A DNA stretch of 64,000 nucleotides, from assembly GCA_012026975.1 (NCBI GenBank), contig VEPG01000093.1, forward strand, positions 43,882 to 107,881. The letters are read 5' to 3'. The DNA comes from Desulfuromonas sp. (GTDB lineage Bacteria > Desulfobacterota > Desulfuromonadia > Desulfuromonadales > BM103). Both the position numbers and the translations under genes were made by a program. How positions within the stretch are numbered: the stretch's first letter is position 1; each line of letters starts with the position of its first letter. The notes under the pieces are model-generated. The model was not told where the DNA came from. It saw nothing but the letters and a program-made list of their open reading frames with translations, and ran no database searches. Below are positions 53,128 to 63,410 of this stretch, piece by piece.

Positions 53128-55140
53128 TCACGCGCCGGAGCGTTGATCGCGCCACAGCAGCTCCTGTTTTTCGAGCAGGGTCACCTGGTCGCGCAGTTCG
53201 GCGGCCCGCTCGAATTCGAGGTCGGCGGCGGCCTTGAGCATCTCGCCGCGCAGCCGGACGATCTCAGCCTGCAACTCGGCCGGAGTCCGGTAGCTCTCCA
53301 ACGCTTCGGCCGCCAGCGGCAGTTGCGGGTAATCCTGCTCGGCAATGTCTTCGAGAATGCTGCGCAGCGACTTGCGCACCGTCTCCGGAGTGATGCCATG
53401 TTCGGCATTGTAGGCCAGCTGCGCCGCGCGACGGCGGGCGGTTTCCTCCAGGCAGGCACGGATCGAGCCGGTCTCGACATCGGCATACATCAGCACCCGG
53501 CCATCGATATTGCGTGCCGCCCGCCCGCAGGTCTGGATCAGCGAACGCTTGCTGCGCAGAAACCCTTCCTTGTCAGCATCGAGGATCGCCACCAGGGCCA
53601 CCTCGGGGAGGTCGAGCCCCTCACGCAACAGATTGATGCCGACCAGCACGTCGAACACCCCCTGGCGCAGATCGCGCAGCAGACGCATGCGCTCGACGGT
53701 ATCGATATCGGAGTGGAGGTAACGCACGCGGATGCCAAGTTCCTCCAGATAGCCGGTCAGTTCCTCGGCCATGCGCTTGGTCAGGGTGGTGACCAGAACC
53801 CGCTGTTGCCGGGCCACGACGGCACGGATTTCACCGAACAGGTCGTCGACCTGGTGCAAGGCCGGGCGCACTTCGATCGGCGGATCGATCAGTCCGGTCG
53901 GGCGGACGATCTGCTCGACCACCACCCCTTGCGCCTGCTCCAGCTCGTAGTCGCCGGGGGTCGCCGAGACATAGACGGTCTGGATCCCCTTGGCGGCGAA
54001 CTCGGCGAAGGTCAGCGGCCGGTTGTCCAGCGCCGAAGGGAGGCGGAAGCCATAGTCGACCAGCGTTTCCTTGCGGCTGCGGTCACCGCGATACATGGCC
54101 CCAAGCTGCGGCACGGTGACGTGGCTCTCGTCGATGACCAGCACGGCGTCGTCGGGGAAGTAGTCGAACAGGGTGGCCGGCGGCGTCCCGGCGGCGCGGC
54201 CGTCGAGATGCCGCGAGTAGTTCTCGATCCCCTGGCAGTAGCCCATTTCCTCGAGCATCTCGATATCGAAGAGGGTGCGCTGCTCGAGGCGCTGGGCTTC
54301 GACCAGGCGATTGGCGCCGCGCAGCTCCTGCAGCCGCTCGCGCAGTTCGTCCTGGATGGCGCGGATCGCCCGGTCGAGGGCCGGTCGGGTCGCCACGTAA
54401 TGGCTGGCCGGAAAGATGGCGGTGGCAGGCAGCCGGCCGAGGATCCGGTTGCGCAGCGGATCGACCTCGGTAATCGTCTCGATCTCGTCGCCGAAGAAGC
54501 TGACGCGCAGGGCCCGCTCCGCCTCGTAGGCGGGGAAGATCTCGACCGTGTCGCCGCGCACGCGGAAGGTACCGCGATGGAAATCGACATCGTTGCGCTG
54601 GTACTGGATGTCGACCAGTTGGCGCAGCAGGGCGTTGCGCTCGATGGTCATCCCCTCGTGCAGACGCACCAACAGGCCGAAGTAGGCTTCCGGTGAACCG
54701 AGACCGTAGATGCACGAGACCGAGGCGACGATCAGGACGTCGCGCCTTGAGAGCAGGCTGCGGGTGGCGCTGTGGCGCAGCTTGTCGATCTCCTCGTTGA
54801 TCGAGGAGTCCTTCTCGATGAAGGTGTCGGTGGAGGGGACGTAGGCTTCCGGCTGGTAGTAGTCGTAGTAGGAGACGAAGTACTCGACGGCGTTGTTCGG
54901 GAAGAGCTCCTTGAATTCGCCGTAGAGCTGGGCGGCCAAGGTCTTGTTGGGCGCCAGCACCAGCGTCGGCCGGTCGACCGCCGCGACCATGTTGGCCACG
55001 GTGAAGGTCTTGCCGGAACCGGTCACGCCGAGCAGCACCTGGTGGTGGTCGCCGCGCCGGATGCCGGCAGTCAGTTCTTCGATGGCCCGCGGCTGGTCGC
55101 CACGCGGCCGGAAGTCACTCTGCAGGCTGAAACTGGCCAT
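53128..55140 (-). CDS. uvrB: Excinuclease ABC subunit B
   Basis: A 670-residue helicase-like DNA repair protein. Walker A is [14 protein letters not shown], the [21 protein letters not shown] β-hairpin region follows, and helicase motifs include [12 protein letters not shown] and [19 protein letters not shown]. The C-terminal UVR motif that binds UvrC is present ([17 protein letters not shown] region). It verifies lesions in nucleotide excision repair. It follows the CheY-like gene by 21 bases in the same direction. Confidence 0.96.
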   Translation of the reverse strand: MASFSLQSDFRPRGDQPRAIEELTAGIRRGDHHQVLLGVTGSGKTFTVANMVAAVDRPTLVLAPNKTLAAQLYGEFKELFPNNAVEYFVSYYDYYQPEAYVPSTDTFIEKDSSINEEIDKLRHSATRSLLSRRDVLIVASVSCIYGLGSPEAYFGLLVRLHEGMTIERNALLRQLVDIQYQRNDVDFHRGTFRVRGDTVEIFPAYEAERALRVSFFGDEIETITEVDPLRNRILGRLPATAIFPASHYVATRPALDRAIRAIQDELRERLQELRGANRLVEAQRLEQRTLFDIEMLEEMGYCQGIENYSRHLDGRAAGTPPATLFDYFPDDAVLVIDESHVTVPQLGAMYRGDRSRKETLVDYGFRLPSALDNRPLTFAEFAAKGIQTVYVSATPGDYELEQAQGVVVEQIVRPTGLIDPPIEVRPALHQVDDLFGEIRAVVARQQRVLVTTLTKRMAEELTGYLEELGIRVRYLHSDIDTVERMRLLRDLRQGVFDVLVGINLLREGLDLPEVALVAILDADKEGFLRSKRSLIQTCGRAARNIDGRVLMYADVETGSIRACLEETARRRAAQLAYNAEHGITPETVRKSLRSILEDIAEQDYPQLPLAAEALESYRTPAELQAEIVRLRGEMLKAAADLEFERAAELRDQVTLLEKQELLWRDQRSGA

Positions 55141-55161
55141 CCGCCGACGAAACGCCGCGCG

Positions 55162-55530
55162 TCAGGCGCCGAGAACCACCTTGAGGATGGTGGCGAGCTG
55201 GTTCTCCTTGAACGGTTTGCGCAAAAAGGTCGAGGCGCCGGCCTTTTTCGCTTCGGCAATCTTGGCCTCGTCCTCTTCGGAGGAGAGGAAGACGATCGGC
55301 ACGAACTTGCAGTTCGGCAGCTGCTTGGCCGCCTTGACGAAGCCGATGCCGTCCATGACCGGCATCGACAGATCGGTGATGATCAGGTCGAACTTGCCGG
55401 CCTCGATCTGCTTCAGACCAGCCTGACCGTTGTTGGCGGCGGTCACCGCGTAACCCATGCCGGCAAGCGCGTCTTCGAGCATGGCCAGCACCACGGGGGA
55501 ATCGTCGACAATCAGGATTTTCTTGCTCAT
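55162..55530 (-). CDS. Single-domain CheY-like response regulator
   Basis: A 122-residue receiver domain. The acidic pair is D9/D10 (ILIVDDSP), the phosphoacceptor D53 (LIITDLSMPVMDG), and the conserved Lys in FLRKPF. No output domain is present, so it acts by protein contact. It lies between cysS and uvrB, close to the chemosensory genes, and may be the target of the CheA encoded upstream. Confidence 0.92.
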   Translation of the reverse strand: MSKKILIVDDSPVVLAMLEDALAGMGYAVTAANNGQAGLKQIEAGKFDLIITDLSMPVMDGIGFVKAAKQLPNCKFVPIVFLSSEEDEAKIAEAKKAGASTFLRKPFKENQLATILKVVLGA

Positions 55531-55560
55531 CTCTGCCTCCAGAACCCGGTCAAGGGTTGA

Positions 55561-57015
55561 TCACTTCAGTTTCCAGCTGGTCCCTTCGGGTCCGTCCAGA
55601 AGCATAACCCCCTGGGCCGCCAATTCGTCACGGATCTGGTCGGCCCGTTTGAAGTCGCGGTTCTTGCGCGCCGTCTGGCGCTCGACAAGCAGCGCCTCAA
55701 TCGTCGCCGCGTCGATTCCGCTGTCGGCAAGGCGCCGCTGGGCCTGCCGGGCCAGCCACTCGGCGGGGTTGGACCGGAACAGACCAAGGACGCCGCCGAG
55801 GCGCAGCAAGGCTTCGCGCCCCTCGGCAATCGCCGTGTGCAGGGCGGGGTTGTCGGCGGCCAGCAGACGGTTGAGCGCGCGCACCCCTTCAAAGAGGTGG
55901 CCGATCGCCTGGGCGGTGTTGAAGTCGTCGTCCATCGCCTCGCGGAAGCGGCTGTCGAGCTCAGTCAACCGGGCCACCGCCTCGCTCAGCTCCGCAGGGA
56001 TTTCCCCGCCGCTGCCTGTCGTCTCCGCCACTCGTCCGGCCTGGTCGAGGGCCTCGTAGCAGCGCGCCAGGGCAAGCCCGGCGTCGTCGAGCTGCTGGTC
56101 GGCGAAATCGATCGGCGAACGGTAGTGGGCGGTGAGAATGAAAAAGCGCACCACCTCGGCATCGTACCTGGCCAGAATGTCGCGGATGGTGAAGAAGTTT
56201 CCCAGCGACTTGCTCATCTTCTCCTGATTGACGTTGACGAAACCGTTGTGCAGCCAGTAGCGGACAAACGGCTGGCCGGAGGCCCCTTCCGACTGGGCGA
56301 TCTCGTTCTCGTGGTGGGGGAAGATCAGGTCGCGGCCGCCGCCGTGGATGTCGAAGCTGTCACCGAGCAGGGTCGAGCTCATCGCCGAGCACTCGATGTG
56401 CCACCCCGGCCGCCCCGGTCCCCACGGCGATGCCCAGCTCGGCTCGCCGGGCTTGGCCGCCTTCCACAGGGCGAAATCCATCGGGTTGCGCTTCTGCTCG
56501 CCGGGGGCGATGCGCGCGCCGGCCTGCATCTCCTCCATGGTGCGCTTGGAGAGCTTGAGGTAGCCGGCGAACTTGTCGACGCTGTAGTAGACGTCGCCGG
56601 CCGACTCGTAGGCCAGGCCGCGGGCAATCAGCTTCTCCACCAGCGCGATGATCTGCGGGATGAACTCGGTGGCCTTCGGCTGGTGGGTCGGCGTGGCCAA
56701 CCCCAGAGCGGCCATGTCCTCATCGAACGCCCGGATGAAGGTCTCCGCCAGCTCCTGGCTGGAGATCCCCCGCTCGTTGGCGCGGTTGATGATCTTGTCG
56801 TCGACGTCGGTGTAGTTGCGGACGTAGGTCACCCGGTAGCCGGCGTACTGCAGGTAGCGGAAGACCACGTCGAAGACGATGTTGGCGCGGGCGTGGCCGA
56901 GGTGACAGTAGTCGTAGACGGTCACCCCGCAGACGTACATGCCGACCTGGCCGGGGACCAGCGGCTGGAACTCTTCCTTCTGGCCGGTCAGGGTATTGTA
57001 GAGACGCAGCGGCAT
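55561..57015 (-). CDS. cysS: Cysteinyl-tRNA synthetase
   Basis: A 484-residue class I synthetase. It has the Zn-site Cys and HIGH-like [21 protein letters not shown], the WHIECSAMS segment, [14 protein letters not shown] with Zn ligands, and the KMSKS loop [12 protein letters not shown]. It attaches Cys to tRNA. ATG 57015 ([13 protein letters not shown]) is the usual start; a longer frame to 57042 is less likely. It sits between cheB and the CheY-like gene. Confidence 0.95.
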   Translation of the reverse strand: MPLRLYNTLTGQKEEFQPLVPGQVGMYVCGVTVYDYCHLGHARANIVFDVVFRYLQYAGYRVTYVRNYTDVDDKIINRANERGISSQELAETFIRAFDEDMAALGLATPTHQPKATEFIPQIIALVEKLIARGLAYESAGDVYYSVDKFAGYLKLSKRTMEEMQAGARIAPGEQKRNPMDFALWKAAKPGEPSWASPWGPGRPGWHIECSAMSSTLLGDSFDIHGGGRDLIFPHHENEIAQSEGASGQPFVRYWLHNGFVNVNQEKMSKSLGNFFTIRDILARYDAEVVRFFILTAHYRSPIDFADQQLDDAGLALARCYEALDQAGRVAETTGSGGEIPAELSEAVARLTELDSRFREAMDDDFNTAQAIGHLFEGVRALNRLLAADNPALHTAIAEGREALLRLGGVLGLFRSNPAEWLARQAQRRLADSGIDAATIEALLVERQTARKNRDFKRADQIRDELAAQGVMLLDGPEGTSWKLK

Positions 57016-57111
57016 GGGAACCTCGGGAACAGTCGAAATCACGGTGCCGGCAACTCCCGGGCACGCCGCCTGTTCATAGCACAGATCAAGGCAGCCTGCA
57101 ACGAGTTGAAA

Positions 57112-58140
57112 TCAGGTGGTAAACAGCGGCCTGACCACCCCCGCGATATCTGCCAGCGGCAGTACCTGATCGACCGCTCCCCGGTCGATCGCCGCCTTGG
57201 GCATGCCGAACACGGCACAGGTGGCTTCGTCCTGGGCAACGGTGAAAGCCCCCTGCCCATGCAGGGCCTTCAACCCGGCGGCACCATCGGTGCCCATACC
57301 GGTCAACAGCACGCCGACCGTCTCCGCGCCCTGACCGTTCTCGGCCAGGGAATGGAACAGGGCATCGACCGCCGGCCGGCAGTTGTGCAGCGGCGGGGTC
57401 TGGCGCAGCGCGATCCGGCCGCCGCCGTTGACTGTCAGGTGGGTGCCGTTCGGCGCGACCAGCACCCGGCCTAGCGGCGGCGCCTCCCCTTCCTGGGCCA
57501 GAGCCACGGGCAGCGGCACTTCCCGGTCGAGCCAGTCGGCAAAGCCGGCCGCAAAACCGTCGGAGATATGCTGAACGATCAGCACCGCCGCCCCCAGCGT
57601 TGCCGGCAGCTCCTTGAGCAACTGCATAACCGCCTTCGGCCCACCCGTCGAGGCGCCGATCGCCAGAATGCGCCGCCGCCCTTCCGGCACAACCGGTGCG
57701 GGTGGCAGATTCCGTCGCGACGAGCGGAAGTGATGCATCACCCGGATCCGGCTCAGGGAGCGAACCCTGGCCACCAGCAGATCGGCCAGGTGGTCAAAGG
57801 CACCGCTGGTGATCCCGGCCGGTTTGGCCATGACATCCAGGGCGCCGAGGCGAATGGCCGAGAAGGCGCTGCGGCTGTCGGTCGGATCGGTATTGGCCGA
57901 GAGCATCAGGATCGGCGTCGGCGTTCTGGCCATGATCTCGGCCACTGCCTCGATGCCGTCCATCTCGGGCATCATCACATCCATGATCACCAGGTCGGGC
58001 TTCAGCAGGGCAGTCTGGGCGACTGCGGCGCGGCCATCCCCGACTTCGCCGGCAATCTGGATCTCCTGGTCACGCGCGAGCAGGTCGCGCAGCACGGCCC
58101 GGATCAGGGGGGAATCATCGGCAATCAGAACACGGATCAT
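57112..58140 (-). CDS. cheB: Chemotaxis protein-glutamate methylesterase CheB
   Basis: A 342-residue protein. The receiver domain (D8, D9, D54 in LVIMDVMMPEMDG) is followed by a linker and a CheB methylesterase domain with the nucleophile in AIGASTGGPKAVMQL, the active-site His in IVQHISDGFA and Asp in LLTGMGTDGAAGL. It demethylates and deamidates MCP receptors. The start is nine bases after the cheA stop. Confidence 0.94.
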   Translation of the reverse strand: MIRVLIADDSPLIRAVLRDLLARDQEIQIAGEVGDGRAAVAQTALLKPDLVIMDVMMPEMDGIEAVAEIMARTPTPILMLSANTDPTDSRSAFSAIRLGALDVMAKPAGITSGAFDHLADLLVARVRSLSRIRVMHHFRSSRRNLPPAPVVPEGRRRILAIGASTGGPKAVMQLLKELPATLGAAVLIVQHISDGFAAGFADWLDREVPLPVALAQEGEAPPLGRVLVAPNGTHLTVNGGGRIALRQTPPLHNCRPAVDALFHSLAENGQGAETVGVLLTGMGTDGAAGLKALHGQGAFTVAQDEATCAVFGMPKAAIDRGAVDQVLPLADIAGVVRPLFTT

Positions 58141-58149
58141 CGGGACTTA

Positions 58150-60264
58150 TCAGTCGATCAGGGTTTCGACCGTCTCCAGTAGGGTTCCCTGATCGAAGGT
58201 TCCCTTGACAATGTAAGCCTGGGCACCGGCCTCCATGCCGCGGCGCCGGTCATCCGCGGAGGCCAGGGAGGTGACAATAATCACCGGCAGGTTACGGGTC
58301 TCTTCCCGTTCCCGCACCTTCTTGGTCAATTCGAAGCCGGTCATCCCCGGCATTTCGACATCGCTGACCATCAGATCGAAACTGTTGCCGGCCAGTTTCT
58401 CCAGGGCATCAAACCCGGAGACCGCAATGGTCACGTCATATCCATGGGTTTCCAGGATGTTCTTCTCCATGGTGCGGGTGGTGATGGAATCGTCGACCAC
58501 CAGCACCCGGCCGCGTCGGGCTTTGGCCTGCTGGGCAGCATGCGCCTCGCGCAGGCGGGTGCCTTCGGTGGTTTGGCGCGCCCCGTAGAGATCCGCCACC
58601 GAGATGATCAGGGCCGGCGTCCCGGCACCCAGCAGCGTTGCCCCGGAGATATAATCAAGGCTTTTCAGCTGACTGCCGAGGGTTTTGACGACCACATCCT
58701 GCAAACCGAGGGCCCGGTCGACGAGACAGCCGAGCAACTGATCGCGAAAGTTGAGCACCACCACGCTGACCCGCTCGGTCGGCAATTCGTTTTCTGCGGT
58801 GCGACTCACGCCGCTGAGCAAGGCGGCGAGGCTGACCAGGGGGATGGTCCGCTCGCGCAGGCGCACCACTTCACGGCCGAGTTCGGTACGCACCTCCGTG
58901 GGGGCGAGCCGCAGGATCTCAACGATGTACTGTTGCGGAATGACATAGGTTTCATCGTCGGCCTCGACCACCAGCCCGGTGAAGATGGCCAGACTGCTCG
59001 GCACGCGCAGGCGCAACTCGGTCCCCTGGCCGATTTTCGACGTCAGCGTCAGGTTCCCCTTGACCTGGTCAAGGTTCGACTTGACCACATCCAGACCGAC
59101 CCCTCGCCCGGAGACGTCGGTAATGAATTCGCGGGTTGAGAAGCCCGGCTGCAGAACCAGGTAGAGGGCAGCCTCGTCGCTCAGCCGCGCCACCTCATCG
59201 GCACTCAGCAACCCCCGCTTGACCGCCGCGGCCCGCACTCTGGCCGGATCGATCCCCTGGCCATCGTCGCGCACCACGATCTGGATGAAAGCCCCTTCGT
59301 ACTGAGCCGCCAGGTGCACCCGGCCGAAACTGGGCTTGCCACCCTGCAGCCGGGTTTCGGGAGTCTCGATGCCATGGTCGACCGCATTGTTGAGCACATG
59401 CAAGAGCATCGGCTTGATCAGGTCGAGCACCGTCCGGTCGAGTTCGACCTCCTTGCCGGTCACGGTGAAATCCAGTTCCTTGCCAAGGGTCCGCGCCAGG
59501 TCGCGCAGCGAGCGCTCGAAATCTTCGGTAATCGTCGCCAGCGGCAGCAGGCGCAGTTCCATGGCCCGCTGGTAGATATCCTCGGCCTGATAGCCGAGGT
59601 GCACGGTATCCTGTTCCAGCTCGCTGACGATGCGCACGAAGGAGCTGCGCAGCTCCTTCATCTGCTGATGGTTCTCGGTTTTGTGCAACTGGCCGAGGAA
59701 GGCATCCATCACCGGAATGAGGCCGCGCAGCTGACGCTGGCGCTCGGCGAGGGCCTGACGGCTGAGGAGGACCTCCCCCATGCCGTTGGCCAACTGGTCG
59801 AGACGTTCGACGCTGGCCCGAACCGACCGGCGCCGTTCGACACCGGGCGAATCCGCTTTGGCCGCCGCCTGCGCAGAGCCCTGCTCGGGAAGGGAGCCGG
59901 CCTGCAGCGCCTCGACGATCGGCGCCACATTGACGCTGAGCGTCCCGCCGGCACTGGCCTGTGCCAACAGCGCCTCAATAGCGTCGGTCGCAACCAGCAA
60001 CAGATCGATCACGGCGGGTGACAACTCGCGCCCGCCGCCCTGCAGCTCCTTGAGCAGATCCTCCATGTGGTGCGCCACCGTGGCGAGCTCGAGCAGATCG
60101 ACCATCCTGGCCGAGCCTTTCAGCGTGTGGGCACTGCGCAGCAGCTGATTGAGCTGCTCACCGGAAGCCCCGCCTTTTTCCATGGCCAGCAGCCCCTGGC
60201 GCAGCAACTCCAGGTGCTCTTCCGCCTCGCGGGCAAAAATTTCGACGTACTTGTTCTTGTTCAT
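58150..60264 (-). CDS. cheA: Hybrid chemotaxis kinase CheA with C-terminal receiver domain
   Basis: A 704-residue protein. The Hpt domain has phosphoacceptor H46 (LLRSAHTLKGSARMV). A dimerisation region and HATPase domain follow, with the N-box HVLNNAVDHGIETPE and the G-box DVSGRGVGLDVVKSN. A CheW-like domain and then a receiver domain (VLVVDDSITTRTMEKNILE, LMVSDVEMPG) complete it. CheA-REC hybrids occur in Wsp/Frz-type systems. The receiver can act as a phosphate sink. Confidence 0.94.
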   Translation of the reverse strand: MNKNKYVEIFAREAEEHLELLRQGLLAMEKGGASGEQLNQLLRSAHTLKGSARMVDLLELATVAHHMEDLLKELQGGGRELSPAVIDLLLVATDAIEALLAQASAGGTLSVNVAPIVEALQAGSLPEQGSAQAAAKADSPGVERRRSVRASVERLDQLANGMGEVLLSRQALAERQRQLRGLIPVMDAFLGQLHKTENHQQMKELRSSFVRIVSELEQDTVHLGYQAEDIYQRAMELRLLPLATITEDFERSLRDLARTLGKELDFTVTGKEVELDRTVLDLIKPMLLHVLNNAVDHGIETPETRLQGGKPSFGRVHLAAQYEGAFIQIVVRDDGQGIDPARVRAAAVKRGLLSADEVARLSDEAALYLVLQPGFSTREFITDVSGRGVGLDVVKSNLDQVKGNLTLTSKIGQGTELRLRVPSSLAIFTGLVVEADDETYVIPQQYIVEILRLAPTEVRTELGREVVRLRERTIPLVSLAALLSGVSRTAENELPTERVSVVVLNFRDQLLGCLVDRALGLQDVVVKTLGSQLKSLDYISGATLLGAGTPALIISVADLYGARQTTEGTRLREAHAAQQAKARRGRVLVVDDSITTRTMEKNILETHGYDVTIAVSGFDALEKLAGNSFDLMVSDVEMPGMTGFELTKKVREREETRNLPVIIVTSLASADDRRRGMEAGAQAYIVKGTFDQGTLLETVETLID

Positions 60265-60322
60265 CGCGGATGGCCTGTGCGTGCTCCGGAGACTGACGGC
60301 CCGGATCCCGGCACCGACACGC

Positions 60323-62608
60323 TCAATCCATCAGGTAACCGATGCGGAACGCTCCCCAATGCCGGCCCTTGACCAGTACCGGCGCACTGATGTCCCACAT
60401 CCGTTCCCCCGTGTCGCGTTCGTAGACCTGCTGCAGATACCCCCTGCCGTCCCTGCCGTCATAACGGGCCGCGGTCAGGCCGACCTTGTCGTTGAACAGG
60501 CGCTTGGTGCGGTTGCCAACCTTGTCCTTTTCGAAATCGCCGGTCAGCGGCTGGCAGTAGCGGCTGTTATGGGTCGGCAGATAGCCGTTGCGGTCGACCA
60601 GCACGGCGAAGGTCACATGCGTGTCGGTCAGCAGATCGTCCTCATACGCCTGGATCGTTTCATCGAGGTATTGGTCGTAGCGGGTATGATACTTCTGCGG
60701 CTTGGTGTTCGGGATCAGCTGGTAATTCTCGTCAAAGAGTTCGGCGACGGTAAACTTCCCGGAATCGACCGCCTCGGTCAGGACCCGCGTCATCTCGGCG
60801 GCCGCCGCCTGCACGGTTGCCTTGGCCTGGTCCAGCAGGTTTTCTTCCACCAGATCCTGCAGTCGCTCCGCAAGGGTCGTCAGTTCGGTGATCGACTGGG
60901 TGGTCTCCTGGGAGCTGACCGCCACCTGGGTTGCCACATCGCGCACTTCGGCGATGGTATCCGCCATCTGTTCGCTGGCCGTGGTCTGCTGCTGGGTCAT
61001 CAATTTGATCTCGCTGGCGGCCGCGGTGGTCTCGCCCACCGCCTGGGTCACCTTCTCCAACGCCTGCGAGATATTGGCGACCAGAGCGTTGGCGGCATCG
61101 ACCCCCTTGGTCCCTTCCTCGGTCAGCATGATCGTGCTGTTGGTCGCCTGCTGGATCTGTACGATCAGCGCCTTGACCTGATTGGTGGCCTCGGCGGTGC
61201 GATCCGCCAGCCGACGCACTTCGTTGGCCACGATGGAGAAGCGCTTGCCGGCTTCGCCGGCTCCGGCCGCCTCGATCGCCGCATTCAGCGACAGCAGGTT
61301 GGTCTGATCGGAAATTTCATCGATGATGTCGATGATCCCGCCGATCTTCTGGGAATTCTCGCCGAGCTGCAGCATCGCTTCGGCGATCGACATGACCTGC
61401 CCCTTGAGATGCTCCATGCCGCTGATCGCGGTGGAGACCGCCTGCTGACCGGCGGTGCTGGCGGCATTGGCGTGGCCGGCCAGGGCTTCGACCCGCCCGG
61501 CGTTCTCGGAAACCTGCTTGGCGGTAGCCGCAATCTCTTCGGAGGTGGTGGTCGCCTGTTGCACCGCCGCCGCCTGTTCGGCGGCGCCGGAGGCCTGCTG
61601 GGTGGAGATTGCCATCAGTTCGTTGGCACTGGTGGAGAGCTGCTGGATCGCTTCCTTGACGCTGGCCACGATGCGGTTGCTCTTGTCGATCTCGATCTGC
61701 AGGTTGCGCACGATTACCTGGGTCATCTGGTTGAAGGCTTTGGCCAGCTGGCCGACTTCGTCCTCGCTCGCCACCTCGATGCGCTCGTCGAGACTCCCCT
61801 CGGCGATGCGGTTGGCCGCCTGGGTCAGCTCCTTGAGCGGGCGGGTCATGCGATTGACCACGAAAAAGCAGGTGATCGCCGCGATCAGCACGACCACCAC
61901 CATGGTGACAATCAAACCGTTGCGCATCTCGGCGATGGTCGCTTCGGTCTTGGCGATCGAGAAACCGATGCGGAAGCCGCCCCAGTGCTTCCCTTTGACA
62001 TAGACCGGTGCCGACACATCCCACATCGTTTCGCCGGTATCACGTTTGTAGATCTGGCGCAGGTAGCCGGCACCGTCCTTGCCATCGTATTTGGCGGCGG
62101 CCAAGCCGGTGGGGTCGTTGAAGATGCGCTTGGTGCGGTTGCCGACTTTGTCCTTTTCCGCATCACCGGTCAGCGGCTTGGAATACTTGGTATTGTGGGT
62201 CGGCAGATAGCCGTTGTGGTCAACCAGCACGGCAAAGGCCACCATGTCGTCAGACTTCAGAAACTCGTCCTGAAGCGCCATGATCGCCTGGTCGATGTAG
62301 CTGTCGTAGGCGGTGTGGTACTTCGGAATCGCGGCACCGGCCAACGGCCCGCTTTTGATCTCCTGGTAGTTGGCGTCGAACAGCTGGGCTTCGGTGAAAC
62401 GGCCGCTCGACAGCGCCTCCTCAAGCACCCCCTCCATTGCCTTGGCGCCAACCTTGGCCAGGGAGGTCGCCTTGACCAGCAGTTCCTCGCGCAGAAGTTC
62501 GCCGCCGCGATTAACGATCAGAGCCGTCGAGATGGCCATGATGATCGTCAACACCACGATCATGGCCACGACTATTTTCCCGCTGATGCGTCTGGTAATC
62601 CAATTCAT
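60323..62608 (-). CDS. Methyl-accepting chemotaxis protein with duplicated sensor domain
   Basis: A 761-residue receptor. A membrane helix (about 10-32) leads into a periplasmic Cache-like domain (about 48-217), a second helix (about 232-252) and a HAMP domain (about 253-303). The MCP signalling domain peaks at [20 protein letters not shown] (about 429-448). Beyond it, residues 595-759 repeat the periplasmic sensor almost exactly ([32 protein letters not shown]), now placed in the cytoplasm. ATG 62608 follows GAGGAG; a longer frame upstream has no better site. No CXXCH motif occurs in the sensors. Confidence 0.92.
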   Translation of the reverse strand: MNWITRRISGKIVVAMIVVLTIIMAISTALIVNRGGELLREELLVKATSLAKVGAKAMEGVLEEALSSGRFTEAQLFDANYQEIKSGPLAGAAIPKYHTAYDSYIDQAIMALQDEFLKSDDMVAFAVLVDHNGYLPTHNTKYSKPLTGDAEKDKVGNRTKRIFNDPTGLAAAKYDGKDGAGYLRQIYKRDTGETMWDVSAPVYVKGKHWGGFRIGFSIAKTEATIAEMRNGLIVTMVVVVLIAAITCFFVVNRMTRPLKELTQAANRIAEGSLDERIEVASEDEVGQLAKAFNQMTQVIVRNLQIEIDKSNRIVASVKEAIQQLSTSANELMAISTQQASGAAEQAAAVQQATTTSEEIAATAKQVSENAGRVEALAGHANAASTAGQQAVSTAISGMEHLKGQVMSIAEAMLQLGENSQKIGGIIDIIDEISDQTNLLSLNAAIEAAGAGEAGKRFSIVANEVRRLADRTAEATNQVKALIVQIQQATNSTIMLTEEGTKGVDAANALVANISQALEKVTQAVGETTAAASEIKLMTQQQTTASEQMADTIAEVRDVATQVAVSSQETTQSITELTTLAERLQDLVEENLLDQAKATVQAAAAEMTRVLTEAVDSGKFTVAELFDENYQLIPNTKPQKYHTRYDQYLDETIQAYEDDLLTDTHVTFAVLVDRNGYLPTHNSRYCQPLTGDFEKDKVGNRTKRLFNDKVGLTAARYDGRDGRGYLQQVYERDTGERMWDISAPVLVKGRHWGAFRIGYLMD
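60332..60826 (-). repeat. C-terminal copy of the duplicated sensor domain
   Basis: Encodes residues 595-759. It is homologous to 61958-62467, with long blocks of near-identical DNA as well as protein. Confidence 0.85.
61958..62467 (-). repeat. N-terminal copy of the duplicated sensor domain
   Basis: Encodes residues 48-217, predicted periplasmic. It pairs with 60332-60826. Confidence 0.85.
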
Positions 62609-62684
62609 AGGCTTTCTCCTCGACAATTTTCCAACCGTTTATCCTGATCGTCGGCAACGTCGGCCCGCAGGGTACCGCCAGCCG

Positions 62685-63251
62685 TCACTCTGCCATCGTG
62701 CCGGCCGTCCCCTTCTGGTCGATCACCAGTTCGGGACGGGCCAGAAGTCGTTTGGTGTCCAGCAGCATCAGCAGCCCCGCGGCGTCATCGACCTTGCCAC
62801 GGAACAGGTCGACCGCTTCGTGGGTGACCCCTTCGGCCAACGCTTCCACCGTGTGATCGGCCACGGCGCACAATCCTTCCACCCGCTCGACCAGCAGCGC
62901 GGTTTTCTGCGCTCCATCGGCGATGACTACCAACCGGAAGGCCGCGGTTGGTTCGCCGGCATCCAGGTGCAGCAGGGGACGCAGGTCGGTCACCGCGACA
63001 ATCTCGCCACGCAGATTGATGATCCCCGGCAAGTGGCGGGGAAGCCGCGGCACCTTGACGATACGCGGCAGCTTGAGCACCTCCCGGCAGGTTGCCGCCG
63101 GCAGGCCGAACCGTTGCGGACCGAACGCCACCACCATGTAGTCGGTCTGCTCCACTTGTTCGGACTGTTCCGCCGTTTCCAGACTCTGCCAGTAATCTGC
63201 GCGCATCTGGTCGAGGATTCTAGGAATATCGTAAGTCCGTGATTCACTCAT
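62685..63251 (-). CDS. cheW: Chemotaxis adaptor CheW
   Basis: A 188-residue scaffold protein with one CheW domain (YMVVAFGPQRFGLPAATCREV, LPRHLPGIINLRGEIVAVTDL). It links the MCP to CheA. It is first in the string cheW-mcp-cheA-cheB and has its own strong promoter. The C-terminal 35 residues extend a little beyond the domain. Confidence 0.92.
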   Translation of the reverse strand: MSESRTYDIPRILDQMRADYWQSLETAEQSEQVEQTDYMVVAFGPQRFGLPAATCREVLKLPRIVKVPRLPRHLPGIINLRGEIVAVTDLRPLLHLDAGEPTAAFRLVVIADGAQKTALLVERVEGLCAVADHTVEALAEGVTHEAVDLFRGKVDDAAGLLMLLDTKRLLARPELVIDQKGTAGTMAE

Positions 63252-63304
63252 GCCTGGCTTCCGTCAGGGAATTTCGGGGGAAATCATCAAATTAATCCTC
63301 GACC

Positions 63305-63333
63305 ATGATATAACAACGTTTTAGTATTGTCAA
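63305..63333 (-). promoter_or_regulatory. Promoter of the cheW operon
   Basis: Perfect TTGACA (63328-63333), 17-base spacer and TATCAT (63305-63310) on the minus strand, about 50 bases upstream of the cheW ATG. Confidence 0.75.
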
Positions 63334-63410
63334 TTACCGATACGAACCGTCAACCGACAATTACTGGCAACAGCTCCTGTCTTCCTCCGAAAAGGCCGGC
63401 AACGGCGAAT

